Shown one piece after another: positions 33,873 through 42,069 of a DNA stretch of 64,000 nucleotides. Made by a program: the position numbers and the translations under genes. The stretch's first letter is position 1. Every line of letters begins with the position of its first letter. Below the pieces are notes generated by a model. The model ran no database searches and was not told the DNA's origin. It saw only the letters and a list, made by a program, of their open reading frames with translations. The stretch spans positions 1,341,519 to 1,405,518 of the forward strand of contig JAHBVO010000002.1 of NCBI GenBank assembly GCA_019637435.1. The letters are read 5' to 3'. Origin of the DNA: Candidatus Obscuribacterales bacterium (GTDB lineage: Bacteria > Cyanobacteriota > Vampirovibrionia > Obscuribacterales > Obscuribacteraceae).

Positions 33873-34823
33873 ATGAATATTCTTGTAGCTATAGATAGCT
33901 CACCTACTGCACAAGCCGCTCTGGCGGCCACTCTTGCTCGCGATTGGCCGGAGGCGTCATCCATTCGGCTACTAACAGTCATTCCCGATAAACAAAATTC
34001 CGCAGACATTAGCGAAAGAACCCATATTTTAAATGCTCACAGGCTCCTGAATCGTTGTTCGCGTGAAATCGAATCGAAAAACCCAGATTCAATTGTAGTT
34101 GCTCAAATAGACCGTGGTGATTTGGTCAACAGCATTCTTAAAGTCGCACACAGCTGGCCTGCCGATCTCATAATTGTTGGAGCGGACGACAGTACTTGGG
34201 TCAGCAGACTACTCTTTAGAAAAAGTGTCTCTGAGCAGATCTTTGAAAGAGCATCTTGCTCCGTGCTTGTCGCGCGCACCAATGCGACAAAAGGCAACGT
34301 GCCTCGTCGGGTGCTTATTGCACTGGACGAAGACTCACTCAATCAGCGAAGCATGTTGGACACATCATTGTCTCTGCCATGGGACGATAAGGTACACTTC
34401 CACATCCTGACCGTGGCGGCGCCCAATCTTGCTCTCTGCAATTTTGAGCCGAATGGACTTGCAGTTGTGAATATGATCGAAGCACATGAGGCTTACCTGT
34501 CCTCGCTGCATACTTTGACAGACAAGTTGAGACAAGAACTCGAAAAGCGTTTCGATTGCAATACTTTCGATCTTCGTGTTGTTGAGGGTACTCCCGAAAA
34601 CACCATATTGGACTTTGCAAAGGCAAACGATATCGACTTGATTCTTGTCGGCTCCAGCGGCAAATCAGAACTGAAAAGACAAATCCTGGGGTCTGTATCA
34701 CAGTCCGTTGCTCGCAATGCCAACTGTTCTGTCCAGATAGTGCGCTCAAGCGTCACACCGTTGTTCCAGAGAGTCACAGAACCAACGCTGACTCAGACGC
34801 TCAATCGTGCAAGCGGATTCTAG
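33873..34823 (+). CDS. Tandem universal stress protein (two UspA domains)
   Basis: 316 residues from ATG 33873, with AAAGGAG upstream. Domain 1 (1-145): MNILVAIDSSPTAQAAL, DLIIVGADDS and SCSVLVAR. Domain 2 (155-295): RRVLIALDED, DLILVGSSGKSELKRQILGS and NCSVQIVR. The second domain keeps the GxxG(x)9GS(T) ATP pattern as GSSGKSELKRQILGSVS; the first does not. A two-domain Usp of the usual length, expected to act in stress or anaerobic survival. Confidence 0.88.
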   Translation: MNILVAIDSSPTAQAALAATLARDWPEASSIRLLTVIPDKQNSADISERTHILNAHRLLNRCSREIESKNPDSIVVAQIDRGDLVNSILKVAHSWPADLIIVGADDSTWVSRLLFRKSVSEQIFERASCSVLVARTNATKGNVPRRVLIALDEDSLNQRSMLDTSLSLPWDDKVHFHILTVAAPNLALCNFEPNGLAVVNMIEAHEAYLSSLHTLTDKLRQELEKRFDCNTFDLRVVEGTPENTILDFAKANDIDLILVGSSGKSELKRQILGSVSQSVARNANCSVQIVRSSVTPLFQRVTEPTLTQTLNRASGF

Positions 34824-34865
34824 CGAAGTTAGAGCGCACTGTTTCGAAAACAAAGGAGAAAAGTC

Positions 34866-35183
34866 ATGTTCCAAATCATTCAGACGCGTCCACGCAACCC
34901 GGGCGGGAGAATTCCTGTTCGCCCCGAGTGGTACAAAATCGATACTTCAAACCTCAGTGGCAAAACAATAGCCGAACTTGAAATCCGCCGACTGACTGGT
35001 TGCACAGTTGTCGCAATAAACAGAGATGGAAAGTTCGCCCAGTTTCCCGACCTGGATCTCCCATTACTCCAGGGAGACGAAATTCTTGTTGCAGGAACCA
35101 ATGCACAATTGGCGTTCCTCAAGCGCGCATTTGGACTGTCAGCAATCGATCCGCCACAGCGACCTGAGAAAAGAGTTGCTTAA
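34866..35183 (+). CDS. Stand-alone RCK_C (TrkA-C) domain protein
   Basis: 105 residues from ATG 34866, preceded by AAAGGAGAAAAGTC. SGKTIAELEIRRLTGCTVVAINRDGKF, then LQGDEILVAGTNAQLAFLKRAF, is a clear TrkA-C fold as in the regulatory tails of K+/H+ antiporters. No transport domain is attached. Second such protein in the cluster. Confidence 0.8.
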   Translation: MFQIIQTRPRNPGGRIPVRPEWYKIDTSNLSGKTIAELEIRRLTGCTVVAINRDGKFAQFPDLDLPLLQGDEILVAGTNAQLAFLKRAFGLSAIDPPQRPEKRVA

Positions 35184-35208
35184 GCACTATAAAACAAGGA
35201 GAAACATT

Positions 35209-35502
35209 ATGACAAGTTGCAGATATAGAGATTCACCGCATGCAAAGCCAGGTAATACGAACGTTGTCCTAATCGATCCGGTTTGGTGGATGCTAGTACT
35301 TTTGTTGCTGGTAGCAATTTTCTTGAGTTCAGCAAACCCTAAGAAGAGCACGAGCAAGCAATTCTCCGACCGACCTACGTCTATGGAATCAGGTTATGGA
35401 GGAAATCAATCAATCTTCTGGTTGATCCCTACGTTATCCGGTAATCCTGGCGCGAGCACCGCCCTCGGTGGCACTCCTTCATTGGGAGGTGGTTCTCGCT
35501 GA
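35209..35502 (+). CDS. Small single-pass membrane protein
   Basis: 97 residues from ATG 35209, after ACAAGGAGAAACATT; the start is set by this site. One helix (WWMLVLLLLVAIFLSS) spans about residues 25-40. A Ser/Gly/Thr-rich low-complexity tail follows. Unknown. Confidence 0.55.
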   Translation: MTSCRYRDSPHAKPGNTNVVLIDPVWWMLVLLLLVAIFLSSANPKKSTSKQFSDRPTSMESGYGGNQSIFWLIPTLSGNPGASTALGGTPSLGGGSR

Positions 35503-35621
35503 TATTTTATGTTGTTGTATAAAGACTGCACGAAAACTAGAGACAACGGAAAACGGCTATCGTTGGTTTGCCAGGAATACGCAACCCCGTAACGTCGTAG
35601 AAAAGACGGAGAACCAGATAT

Positions 35622-36329
35622 ATGGATATAAAGGACTTAACTATAAAAATATGCCGGCACGCGAAGTCAAAACAAAACAGCGGCTGTCTGACCGCAATGG
35701 AATTCGGCGACTTCCGCATCCCGCTCGCGGAGGGTGCGGAGCAAGATGCTATTCAGGTTGGACGTGATAATGCTGAATTTCTGCGCGCTCCGGGTACTTT
35801 GTTCTATCAATCTCCATACGTACGCGTGCGCCAAACTATGTCGGGAATTCTTTCTGGTGCTGATCTTGTCGCCGCTAATGGCGACTCAGTCGTGCGCGTA
35901 TATGAAGATCCTCGCCTTCGCGAAGTCGAGCATGGCTACAGGAGTGTGGAAGAGCAAGAGAGTTTGCGACAAATACACGGCTGGTTTTATTACCGCTATG
36001 AAGGCGGCGAATCTCCAGCCGACTGTTATGACCGATGCGCTACTTTCATCGAAAACTTACTCGATCATGTGCGCAGAAAGGACGGCGTGCGTCAAGTATT
36101 TATCTGTACACATGGACTGACGGCTAGACTGCTGGTAATGCGATTCCTGTACCTAACCGTCGAACAATTCGAAAGCATGAAAAACCCAGATAACTGCGAT
36201 GTGATCACAATTGCGCCTCGCGGTCAAATCATTAATCCTCAATTTGTCAGTCGGAGATGGGCTGTTTCAGGACTTCATCTCTATTCGGAAATCGACGAAA
36301 GTCAACCAGAAAGCATTAGGCGCTACTAA
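35622..36329 (+). CDS. Histidine phosphatase (phosphoglycerate-mutase-like)
   Basis: 235 residues from ATG 35622, with GGAG 10 bases upstream. The RH(G) catalytic motif is CRHAKSKQN, Ala replacing Gly after His. Other family elements are a QSPYVRVRQT arginine, REVEHG acid and the C-terminal ICTHGLTARLLVMRF histidine. A branch-1 phosphatase is likely; substrate unknown. Transcribed with or just after the stress cluster. Confidence 0.82.
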   Translation: MDIKDLTIKICRHAKSKQNSGCLTAMEFGDFRIPLAEGAEQDAIQVGRDNAEFLRAPGTLFYQSPYVRVRQTMSGILSGADLVAANGDSVVRVYEDPRLREVEHGYRSVEEQESLRQIHGWFYYRYEGGESPADCYDRCATFIENLLDHVRRKDGVRQVFICTHGLTARLLVMRFLYLTVEQFESMKNPDNCDVITIAPRGQIINPQFVSRRWAVSGLHLYSEIDESQPESIRRY

Positions 36330-36383
36330 ACATTCTGAAATATCAGTCTTTCGGATGAGTCATTGGCACCTTAAAGCGGTATA

Positions 36384-36401
36384 CTGGATATAAAGGTCCA
36401 G
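36384..36401 (+). promoter_or_regulatory. Candidate Rrf2 operator upstream of the RIC gene
   Basis: CTGGAT-ATAAAG-GTCCAG, 31 bp before ATG 36433, partly overlapping a TATACT -10-like box. Same form as the sites at 22959 and 24175. An extra GATATCCAG half-site follows. Confidence 0.6.
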
Positions 36402-36432
36402 ATATCCAGAGGCGACCAAAAGGGGGTTTCTC

Positions 36433-37407
36433 ATGAATAACGGCAAAACAATATGTACGGTTTGCAATTACATTTTTGATGAGCAGTTGGGTGAGCCCAG
36501 GCAAGGAATTTCTCCAGCACTTGCATTTGGAGAACTTCCCGATACATGGACTTGTCCTGAGTGCAATTCCAGCAAAGATATGTTTCAGCCCTGCTCTTGC
36601 GTCAGCCTTCATGTCTATGAAATGTCCTGCGTGAGACCTACCAAGGATAAAACGACCACGGCAGCCGCCGAAACTTTTGTAGGTGCTGACTTATTGAAAC
36701 AGCCAGTAGGACAACTTGTTGCGCGAGATCCCAAACTCGCCTGCGTCTTTGAGCAGTATGAAATTGACTATTGTTGCGGCGGCAAAAGTACACTCGAAGA
36801 AGTTCTATCAAAATTGAACTTGCCGCCCGAAGAATTTTTGCAAAAACTCAAGAATGTATCAGCAAAACGAACCGATGAGTGCGAGAAAGACTGGAACAAA
36901 GTCTCATTGAAGGAGCTAACAGAGCACATCGTCGAAGCCTATCATGTGCCGCTCAGGACGGAACTCGCGCGTTTACAGAAACTGGTAAACAAGGTTTCGG
37001 CTGTTCATGGAAAAGCTCATCCAGAGGTAATGCAGATTGAGAGCGTCTTTCGTTCATTTAAAGAAGACATCGAACTTCATATGCAGAAGGAGGAGATGAT
37101 CTTGTTTCCTGGAATAGCTAACGTTGAGGCCGGTCGCCAGACCACCTTCGGCTGCGGCGGAAGCATTGATCATCCAATTGAGATGATGACCCAAGAACAC
37201 GAGGGCGCTGCCGACGCGTTAGAGAAAATGCGTACTCTCTCGAACAATTACACCCCGCCAAACGATGCCTGCGACACGTTCAGGGTGATGTTGCACTCAT
37301 TGGCAAGCCTTGAACTCGATATGCATCAGCACGTGCATAAAGAAAACAACATTCTGTTCCCCAGAGCGTTATCGATGGCTAAATCACAACACCAGAGGTG
37401 TTCGTGA
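36433..37407 (+). CDS. Rubredoxin fused to RIC/ScdA-type iron-sulfur repair di-iron protein
   Basis: 324 residues. Residues 5-54 are a rubredoxin with C8-x2-C11 and C41-x2-C44 (ICTVCNY, TWTCPEC). Residues 84-140 are the ScdA N-terminal (DUF542) domain with Y-C114-C115-GG. Residues 155-315 are a hemerythrin-like four-helix domain with His/Glu ligands (ELTEHIVEAYH, ELHMQKEEMILFPG, QEHEGAADALE, DMHQHVHKENNILFP). RIC proteins repair Fe-S clusters damaged by NO; the rubredoxin could deliver electrons to the di-iron site in the same chain. Followed by an overlapping Rrf2 gene. Confidence 0.88.
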   Translation: MNNGKTICTVCNYIFDEQLGEPRQGISPALAFGELPDTWTCPECNSSKDMFQPCSCVSLHVYEMSCVRPTKDKTTTAAAETFVGADLLKQPVGQLVARDPKLACVFEQYEIDYCCGGKSTLEEVLSKLNLPPEEFLQKLKNVSAKRTDECEKDWNKVSLKELTEHIVEAYHVPLRTELARLQKLVNKVSAVHGKAHPEVMQIESVFRSFKEDIELHMQKEEMILFPGIANVEAGRQTTFGCGGSIDHPIEMMTQEHEGAADALEKMRTLSNNYTPPNDACDTFRVMLHSLASLELDMHQHVHKENNILFPRALSMAKSQHQRCS

Positions 37408-37865
37408 TGAACACTCGCGGTGAAAATGGTTCCATCATTTCACAGACCGGAGAGTACGCGCTTCGAGCCATCGTATTTCTGGCGATGGACCCGGGAATCG
37501 CCTATACGACGCTACAAATCTCAGTTGCAACAAAGGTTCCAGGAGCCTATTTGTCTAAGGTAATGCAAGCCCTTGTTCGCGCCGGTCTTGTCCAATCGCA
37601 AAGAGGTTTCGGAGGCGGATTTCTCTTGACTCGTTCACCTGACTCCATAGCGCTCCTTGAGGTATTGGATGCGGTTGATCCAATTCCCCGGATTCGCTCA
37701 TGCCCTCTGGGACTAGAGTCTCACGGAATCAATCTATGTGCGTTGCATAAAAAGCTTGACGATGCGACTGCCACGATAGAAACAGTATTCCGTGAAACCA
37801 CAATCGGTGACCTCCTTGTGCGTCCCACTCAGTCCATTCCCTTATGCAATGCATCACAACAGTGA
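37407..37865 (+). CDS. Rrf2-family regulator, second copy
   Basis: 152 residues from ATG 37407, which overlaps the RIC stop (TGATG). Winged helix IISQTGEYALRAIVFLAMD and wing QSQRGFGGGFLLTR. Cysteine loop SCPLGLESHGINLCALH, again two cysteines. Close relative of the 22998 protein. It probably regulates its own operon through the 36384 site and may share targets with the first copy. Confidence 0.85.
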   Translation: MNTRGENGSIISQTGEYALRAIVFLAMDPGIAYTTLQISVATKVPGAYLSKVMQALVRAGLVQSQRGFGGGFLLTRSPDSIALLEVLDAVDPIPRIRSCPLGLESHGINLCALHKKLDDATATIETVFRETTIGDLLVRPTQSIPLCNASQQ

Positions 37866-37894
37866 TCTGCTACCTTATTTCGGAGGAAACAATC

Positions 37895-38119
37895 ATGTAT
37901 ATCGACGAAAACACCACCTTAAAGGAGATACTTGACGTAAGACCTGATGCTATCGAGGTTTTTCTGAAGCATGGCGTTGATGTTCCATCGGAATGCGACG
38001 AGAGTGTTCACGATTGCGAGCTGACGATCTGCGAGAGCATGTGCCACATAGATGATCTGGACGGTCTAATAAAAGATCTCCGCGAGTTTTTCGATACGGT
38101 TCCAGCCGCATCATCGTAA
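37895..38119 (+). CDS. Small ScdA_N/DUF1858-like protein
   Basis: 74 residues from ATG 37895, set by CGGAGGAAACAATC; an upstream in-frame start is rejected. TLKEILDVRPDAIEVFLKHGVD matches the ScdA N-terminal/DUF1858 helix pair. Four cysteines follow (SECDES, HDCELTICESMC). Likely a redox or metal-binding companion to RIC in the same operon. Confidence 0.7.
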   Translation: MYIDENTTLKEILDVRPDAIEVFLKHGVDVPSECDESVHDCELTICESMCHIDDLDGLIKDLREFFDTVPAASS

Positions 38120-38130
38120 GGAAGCCTTTC

Positions 38131-38475
38131 ATGATCAAGATAAAGCGAGCTTATGAACCCGTTGAAAAATCAGATGGTGTCAGAATTCTTGTCGATAGAC
38201 TCTGGCCGCGCGGCAAATCCAAGCACGAGCTAGCCATTGATGAGTGGCTAAAGGAAGTGAGCCCGAGTACTGAACTCAGGAAGTGGTTCTCCCATAAACC
38301 AGATAGATGGCATGAGTTTTTAGAAAAATATTTTGAAGAACTGGATAAGCTCGAAGATATCTGCGCTCAATTACGAACCAAAGCAAAACGACAGAGCGTC
38401 ACTCTTGTCTATGCCGCAAAGGATTCCAAGCATAATAACGCCGTGGCATTGAAACAATATCTTGAGCGCCATTAA
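38131..38475 (+). CDS. DUF488 family protein
   Basis: 114 residues, 11 bp after the previous stop. RILVDRLWPRGKSKHELAID, then KWFSHKPDRWHEF and VTLVYAAKDSKHNNA, are the hallmark strings of DUF488. The function of the family is not established; copies often sit in stress or nitrogen-oxide clusters. Fourth gene of the RIC operon. Confidence 0.88.
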   Translation: MIKIKRAYEPVEKSDGVRILVDRLWPRGKSKHELAIDEWLKEVSPSTELRKWFSHKPDRWHEFLEKYFEELDKLEDICAQLRTKAKRQSVTLVYAAKDSKHNNAVALKQYLERH

Positions 38476-38540
38476 GGTGACTGAGAATCCTCAAAGGTTT
38501 TAGAAAAGCTACAATATGTGCGTAAACACCATGATGAAAC

Positions 38541-39272
38541 TTGCCCATTGCATTGAGTAACCAGGACATCAAACTTTCAATGAACCCTGGTGTCGAACTT
38601 AAGCCGACATCGACATCAGGAATTTCTCGCGCTGTTGTTATCGACGTAACCAGGCGCTCGGATCTGACGTGGGATAGGTATGCAAGGCTTCATCGAACGG
38701 CGGAATCTATCAGGCAAGTTGTTCAAAAGTCAGAAGTTATTTTAGACGTTGGCGGCTACGACGGAGCGTTGGCGCTCTTTCTTCCGGAACACCATATTGA
38801 TGTGTTAGATCCCATTACCACGGGTGGCACCGCACTTAGTATCACCGCTGAGCCTTATGAGGCTGTCGTTTCAATTGATGCCCTGGAACACGTCCCACCC
38901 GAAAACCGCGATACATTCTTGATACAACTCAGCAAGCTGGGACGGCGCGCCTGCTTCATTAACTTTCCGAGCGCAGCCACAGCAAACGCACAAAAGCTGA
39001 TTTTTGATTTGACCGGCAATCCGCTGATCCAGGAGCACGTTGCTTGGCCGCTTCCAAGTCTTGTCTATGTCAAAAAATTCCTTGAATCAGCCGGATTCAG
39101 TGTGCATGTGCTGCAACATACGAGTTTGGCGCAATGGATTTCTCAATATCTTCTCCAAACCGCTGCCCCTGATTTGGCGAGCGAAGCAAATCGATATCTC
39201 ATTCAAAACCATCTCGACGATCCAAGCGGTACACCGTTATACGATTTGCTCATTGGAACCAAAATCGGTTAG
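38541..39272 (+). CDS. Class I SAM-dependent methyltransferase
   Basis: 243 residues from TTG 38541, or shorter from ATG 38580 (MNPGVELK). SAM-binding motif I is VILDVGGYDGALALFLP; motif II region IDVLDP; EAVVSIDALEHVPP is the motif IV-like acidic loop. Small-molecule (Methyltransf_11/25) rather than DNA type, because NPPY is absent. Substrate unknown. Confidence 0.75.
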   Translation: MPIALSNQDIKLSMNPGVELKPTSTSGISRAVVIDVTRRSDLTWDRYARLHRTAESIRQVVQKSEVILDVGGYDGALALFLPEHHIDVLDPITTGGTALSITAEPYEAVVSIDALEHVPPENRDTFLIQLSKLGRRACFINFPSAATANAQKLIFDLTGNPLIQEHVAWPLPSLVYVKKFLESAGFSVHVLQHTSLAQWISQYLLQTAAPDLASEANRYLIQNHLDDPSGTPLYDLLIGTKIG

Positions 39273-39320
39273 GCCCGACAGGAGCCCGAAGCGATAACAA
39301 ATAGCAAGGCAGGAATGCCG

Positions 39321-39617
39321 CTATCGCCATCCGGTAATTATTGGAATGAACTCTGCTTCTGACAGACCCATGTACTGAGTCGACTGCGTCGTGACAGAGT
39401 GTCTCGATGTATGCTTCTTGGCAGGCTTGACCACAGCAAGTGTCACCGCGAAAACCAGGATCACGAACGCTGCGATGAACTCAGCTCGAAGCTTGGATCG
39501 TCTATTGTGCATCGCTGCCAACAATTCGCTTGGAGTTGCTTCCATATTGTGCGGTTCATCAAAATATTTCACCAACATAGAAAACGGCTGACCGCCCCCC
39601 GGATTTAGATTCTTCAA
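39321..39617 (-). CDS. Small single-pass membrane protein
   Basis: 98 residues from ATG 39617. One helix (AEFIAAFVILVFAVTLAVV) near residues 45-63, preceded by a basic amphipathic helix. Divergent from the XRE regulator gene, with a 91-bp shared region. Unknown; moderate support from composition only. Confidence 0.5.
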   Translation of the reverse strand: MKNLNPGGGQPFSMLVKYFDEPHNMEATPSELLAAMHNRRSKLRAEFIAAFVILVFAVTLAVVKPAKKHTSRHSVTTQSTQYMGLSEAEFIPIITGWR

Positions 39618-39666
39618 CCTGACAGACCCAGTATCCTGTTAATTCAGGGTGGTATCCAGCGATAAG

Positions 39667-39704
39667 TTATCCTAGTATAAGAAGTAACAGTAATAATAGG
39701 ATAA
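39667..39704. promoter_or_regulatory. Inverted repeat TTATCCTA / TAGGATAA
   Basis: Eight-base arms separated by 22 bp, directly before the regulator start at 39709 and within the divergent region. Likely an autoregulatory operator, or a promoter pair with TATAAG and TAATAAT boxes inside. Confidence 0.5.
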
Positions 39705-39708
39705 AGGC

Positions 39709-40530
39709 ATGGTTGGAAAGGAAAGACTGGAAGAGCTGGCTGACTTCCTTAAAACCCGTAGAGCCCGGCTAAAGCCCAAAGATGTGGGATTGCCGAGCAC
39801 GGGGCGCAGGCGAACCGCTGGGCTCCGAAGGGAAGAAGTTGCGGAGTTGGCTGGAATTAGTTCTACCTGGTATACCTGGTTGGAACAAGGCCGACAGATC
39901 AGCGTGTCGCAACGCACTGGAAATATGATTGCAAGTGCGTTACGCCTAAATGATTCGGAGCGAGCTCATTTTTTCAAACTCATCAAGAAACAGCTGACAA
40001 ACGATTTTAGTTCCACCAGCGCCGAAAGTATCGATTACGAACTGCAATCGATTTTGCACTGCTTGCAATACCATCCTGCTTTTGCACTAAACCACCGATG
40101 GGATCTGCTTTCCTGGAACGATGCCGCAAACTTGATTTTCAAGTTTCACGAATCACCGGAAAACTTCATCCGGTTCATCTTTTCCAGTCAGCACTTCAGG
40201 GCAGCCTCTTTCAACTGGGAAACCGATGTTAGAGGCATTCTCGCTCAATTCCGGCTGGACTACGATCAATATGCAGCTGATGATCCTGCACTGGAAGAAT
40301 TGATCGACTCTCTCCTTCGCGAAATACCCGAGTTTCACTCATTGTGGCGAGAACACGATGTCATTCAAAGAACGGGCTGGAGCAAACAACTTCTGCATCC
40401 GCAAATTGGTGAACTAACCTTCAAATCCGTCGTGTTCGAGAGGACGAGTACAAGTTTTCCAAGGGTCGTCATCTATGTCCCAGATTCGGAATCGTTGCAA
40501 AAAATTGAAAGCTCAAGACTGGTCAAATGA
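39709..40530 (+). CDS. XRE regulator with MmyB-like ligand-binding domain
   Basis: 273 residues. The N-terminal HTH has the MmyB-type opening: LADFLKTRRARLKP, GRRRTAGLRREEVAELAGIS and TWYTWLEQGR. The C-terminal 160 residues are the MmyB ligand domain (HPAFALNHRWDLLSWNDAAN). Such regulators usually control an adjacent divergent dehydrogenase or hydrolase; here the divergent gene is a small membrane protein. Confidence 0.88.
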   Translation: MVGKERLEELADFLKTRRARLKPKDVGLPSTGRRRTAGLRREEVAELAGISSTWYTWLEQGRQISVSQRTGNMIASALRLNDSERAHFFKLIKKQLTNDFSSTSAESIDYELQSILHCLQYHPAFALNHRWDLLSWNDAANLIFKFHESPENFIRFIFSSQHFRAASFNWETDVRGILAQFRLDYDQYAADDPALEELIDSLLREIPEFHSLWREHDVIQRTGWSKQLLHPQIGELTFKSVVFERTSTSFPRVVIYVPDSESLQKIESSRLVK

Positions 40531-40712
40531 CAGTAGTCATCAGCGCCAGGTCGACAATACTCCAGCCGCGCGTTTCTGTTCGCTAATCGGAGACACAAAT
40601 TTTGCATCGATAGCGACGCCATTGACGACGTCGCCATCAGAAGGTTTTTGCCCCGCAGAGTTATCTTCATATCAGCCGTATGAGAACTGCCTCTGCCATC
40701 TCCGCTCCATCG

Positions 40713-40852
40713 TACGGGAGCAGCACCACCGCGCATCAAGCGTTTCTGTTTAACACGAATATTCAACCAACTTTTTGCCGCTTGACTCGCGGAGCCGCCC
40801 CCGTACCTCGATTTGCGTAGGCGAAAGCCGCAGCATAACCGGAGGTTTAGGT
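40713..40852 (+). promoter_or_regulatory. Structured radC leader, copy 1
   Basis: Long-range pairing TACGGG (40713) with CCCGTA (40800), inner stem TCAAGCG (40736) with CGCTTGA (40779), then a GGC-GAAA-GCC hairpin (40820-40829) and GGAGG before ATG 40853. Copy 2 at 60428-60566 keeps every arm while the apical loop sequence differs completely. Confidence 0.65.
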
Positions 40853-41320
40853 ATGAACAGCAGAACACTCAAGAAACATCTGAAATACATCGTTCCTGAA
40901 ATGCGTCTCGCGCTCATAAAAGAGCCCGGAGCCAACCCGCTTCCGATCAACTGTCCAGACGATCTAGAGAAATTCGTTGAACCTCTTCGTCATTACTCGG
41001 AGGAGTATTTCATAGCATTCCATCTCTCGGCTACCAACACGATTTGCAATTATCAGGTCATCAGTCATGGAAGTCTTTCCGCATCCCTAGTGCATCCACG
41101 TGAAGTATTCAAAGGTGCGTTGATCGCGAATTCTCACGCACTGATTGTCGCGCACAATCATCCGGGCGGATCACTGATTCCCAGCCGAGAAGATTTGGAA
41201 ACCACTGAGACGCTCATCAAAGCTGGCGACTTGCTTGGCGTAAAGCTAATTGACCACATTATCGTCAGCTCTAATGGTCTCCAAAGTCTCCGAGAGCACA
41301 GTCCTCATTTATGGAATTGA
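40853..41320 (+). CDS. radC: RadC-like JAB/MPN domain protein, element 1 copy
   Basis: 155 residues from ATG 40853 after CCGGAGG; a longer in-frame start lies inside the leader and is rejected. JAMM metal site AHNHPGG...PSREDLETT is intact, with the upstream SLVHPREVFKGAL typical of RadC. The N-terminal HhH domain of chromosomal RadC is missing. Element-borne RadC proteins of this size are common beside ssb and anti-restriction genes. Function unresolved in the family. Confidence 0.88.
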   Translation: MNSRTLKKHLKYIVPEMRLALIKEPGANPLPINCPDDLEKFVEPLRHYSEEYFIAFHLSATNTICNYQVISHGSLSASLVHPREVFKGALIANSHALIVAHNHPGGSLIPSREDLETTETLIKAGDLLGVKLIDHIIVSSNGLQSLREHSPHLWN

Positions 41321-41342
41321 GCGATTCGTAATAACGGACTTC

Positions 41343-41372
41343 GCAGGAGAATGCTTACCGGTGTTCTCCTGC
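41343..41372 (+). terminator. Terminator after radC
   Basis: GCAGGAGAA / TTCTCCTGC stem followed by TTTCC, 22 bp past the radC stop. Confidence 0.7.
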
Positions 41373-41409
41373 TTTCCTCCCTTTTGCCGTTCCTTTATAG
41401 AGGGTGGCA

Positions 41410-41847
41410 AACCTAGGGTTTACCCCGTAGTCAAGCTGTCCCGTCCCCTATTCCGAGAGAGCCGGGAACAAAGATATACTGGTATCGTCGACTACAAATG
41501 GTAGCGATTGCCGCTGATGCGCGACCTACCATTAAAAAGATTGGTAACCGATCTTTCTTCCTGCTTATTTTTCTGCTGTACCTTTTATAGCAGCGTCTCA
41601 CAAATCTTCTTTTATCTCTGGTTTCGTTTCCAACGCCTCGCAGGTGACGGTAGCAAGCCGGACCAAACTGAAAAAGGAAAATCACTCAAGAGCGATTAAT
41701 CAACAATCCTGATCAGCAGTACTGATCTCCCGCTTATTGTTTGCTTGCTGAAAAGCGAAGCCGATTCTTCAAGTTTTCAAAATTAGTCTTCGCCCGCGCG
41801 TCACAAAATTGCAGGCGAGTGACTCAACCCAAAAGGAAAAAATCTAT
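41410..41847 (+). promoter_or_regulatory. Conserved 438-bp non-coding leader, copy 1
   Basis: Nearly identical in sequence and length to 62003-62441 although neither copy has a conserved ORF. It contains ATGGTAG/CTACCAT arms, AAAGATTGGT-A-ACCGATCTTT, and GATCAG/CTGATC. Copy 2 differs by changes that restore pairing (GATCGGT-A-ACCGATC). It could be a regulatory RNA, an excision control region or a replication origin. Confidence 0.6.
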
Positions 41848-42069
41848 ATGACACAAGAAACTCCCTTTGGAGCTGCCTCTGTGCGCTCCGAGCTTCTCAC
41901 ACGTAGAGAAGCAGCTGCTTATCTCGGCGTTTCAGAACAAACGCTTGCGATTTGGAAATGCACCGGAAGATACAACCTCCCGTATATAAAAATCGGGCGG
42001 CTCGTAAAGTACAAGCGCCAAGATTTGGATGCCTTCATCTCAAGAAACTACAACACCGCGTTAGCGTAA
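41848..42069 (+). CDS. Excisionase-like MerR/HTH_17 DNA-binding protein, element 1 copy
   Basis: 73 residues from ATG 41848 after AAAGGAAAAAATCT. LLTRREAAAYLGVSEQTLAIW, then PYIKIGRLVKYKRQDLDAFI, is the winged-helix excisionase fold. In integrative elements such proteins direct excision by the tyrosine integrase or repress transfer genes. Copy 2 is at 62442. Confidence 0.85.
   Translation: MTQETPFGAASVRSELLTRREAAAYLGVSEQTLAIWKCTGRYNLPYIKIGRLVKYKRQDLDAFISRNYNTALA

Noticed and set aside
40775..40852. Longer start for radC copy 1 (and 60300-60566 for copy 2)
   Set aside because: The extra residues do not align between copies and cover the structured leader; the GGAGG site supports the later ATG.
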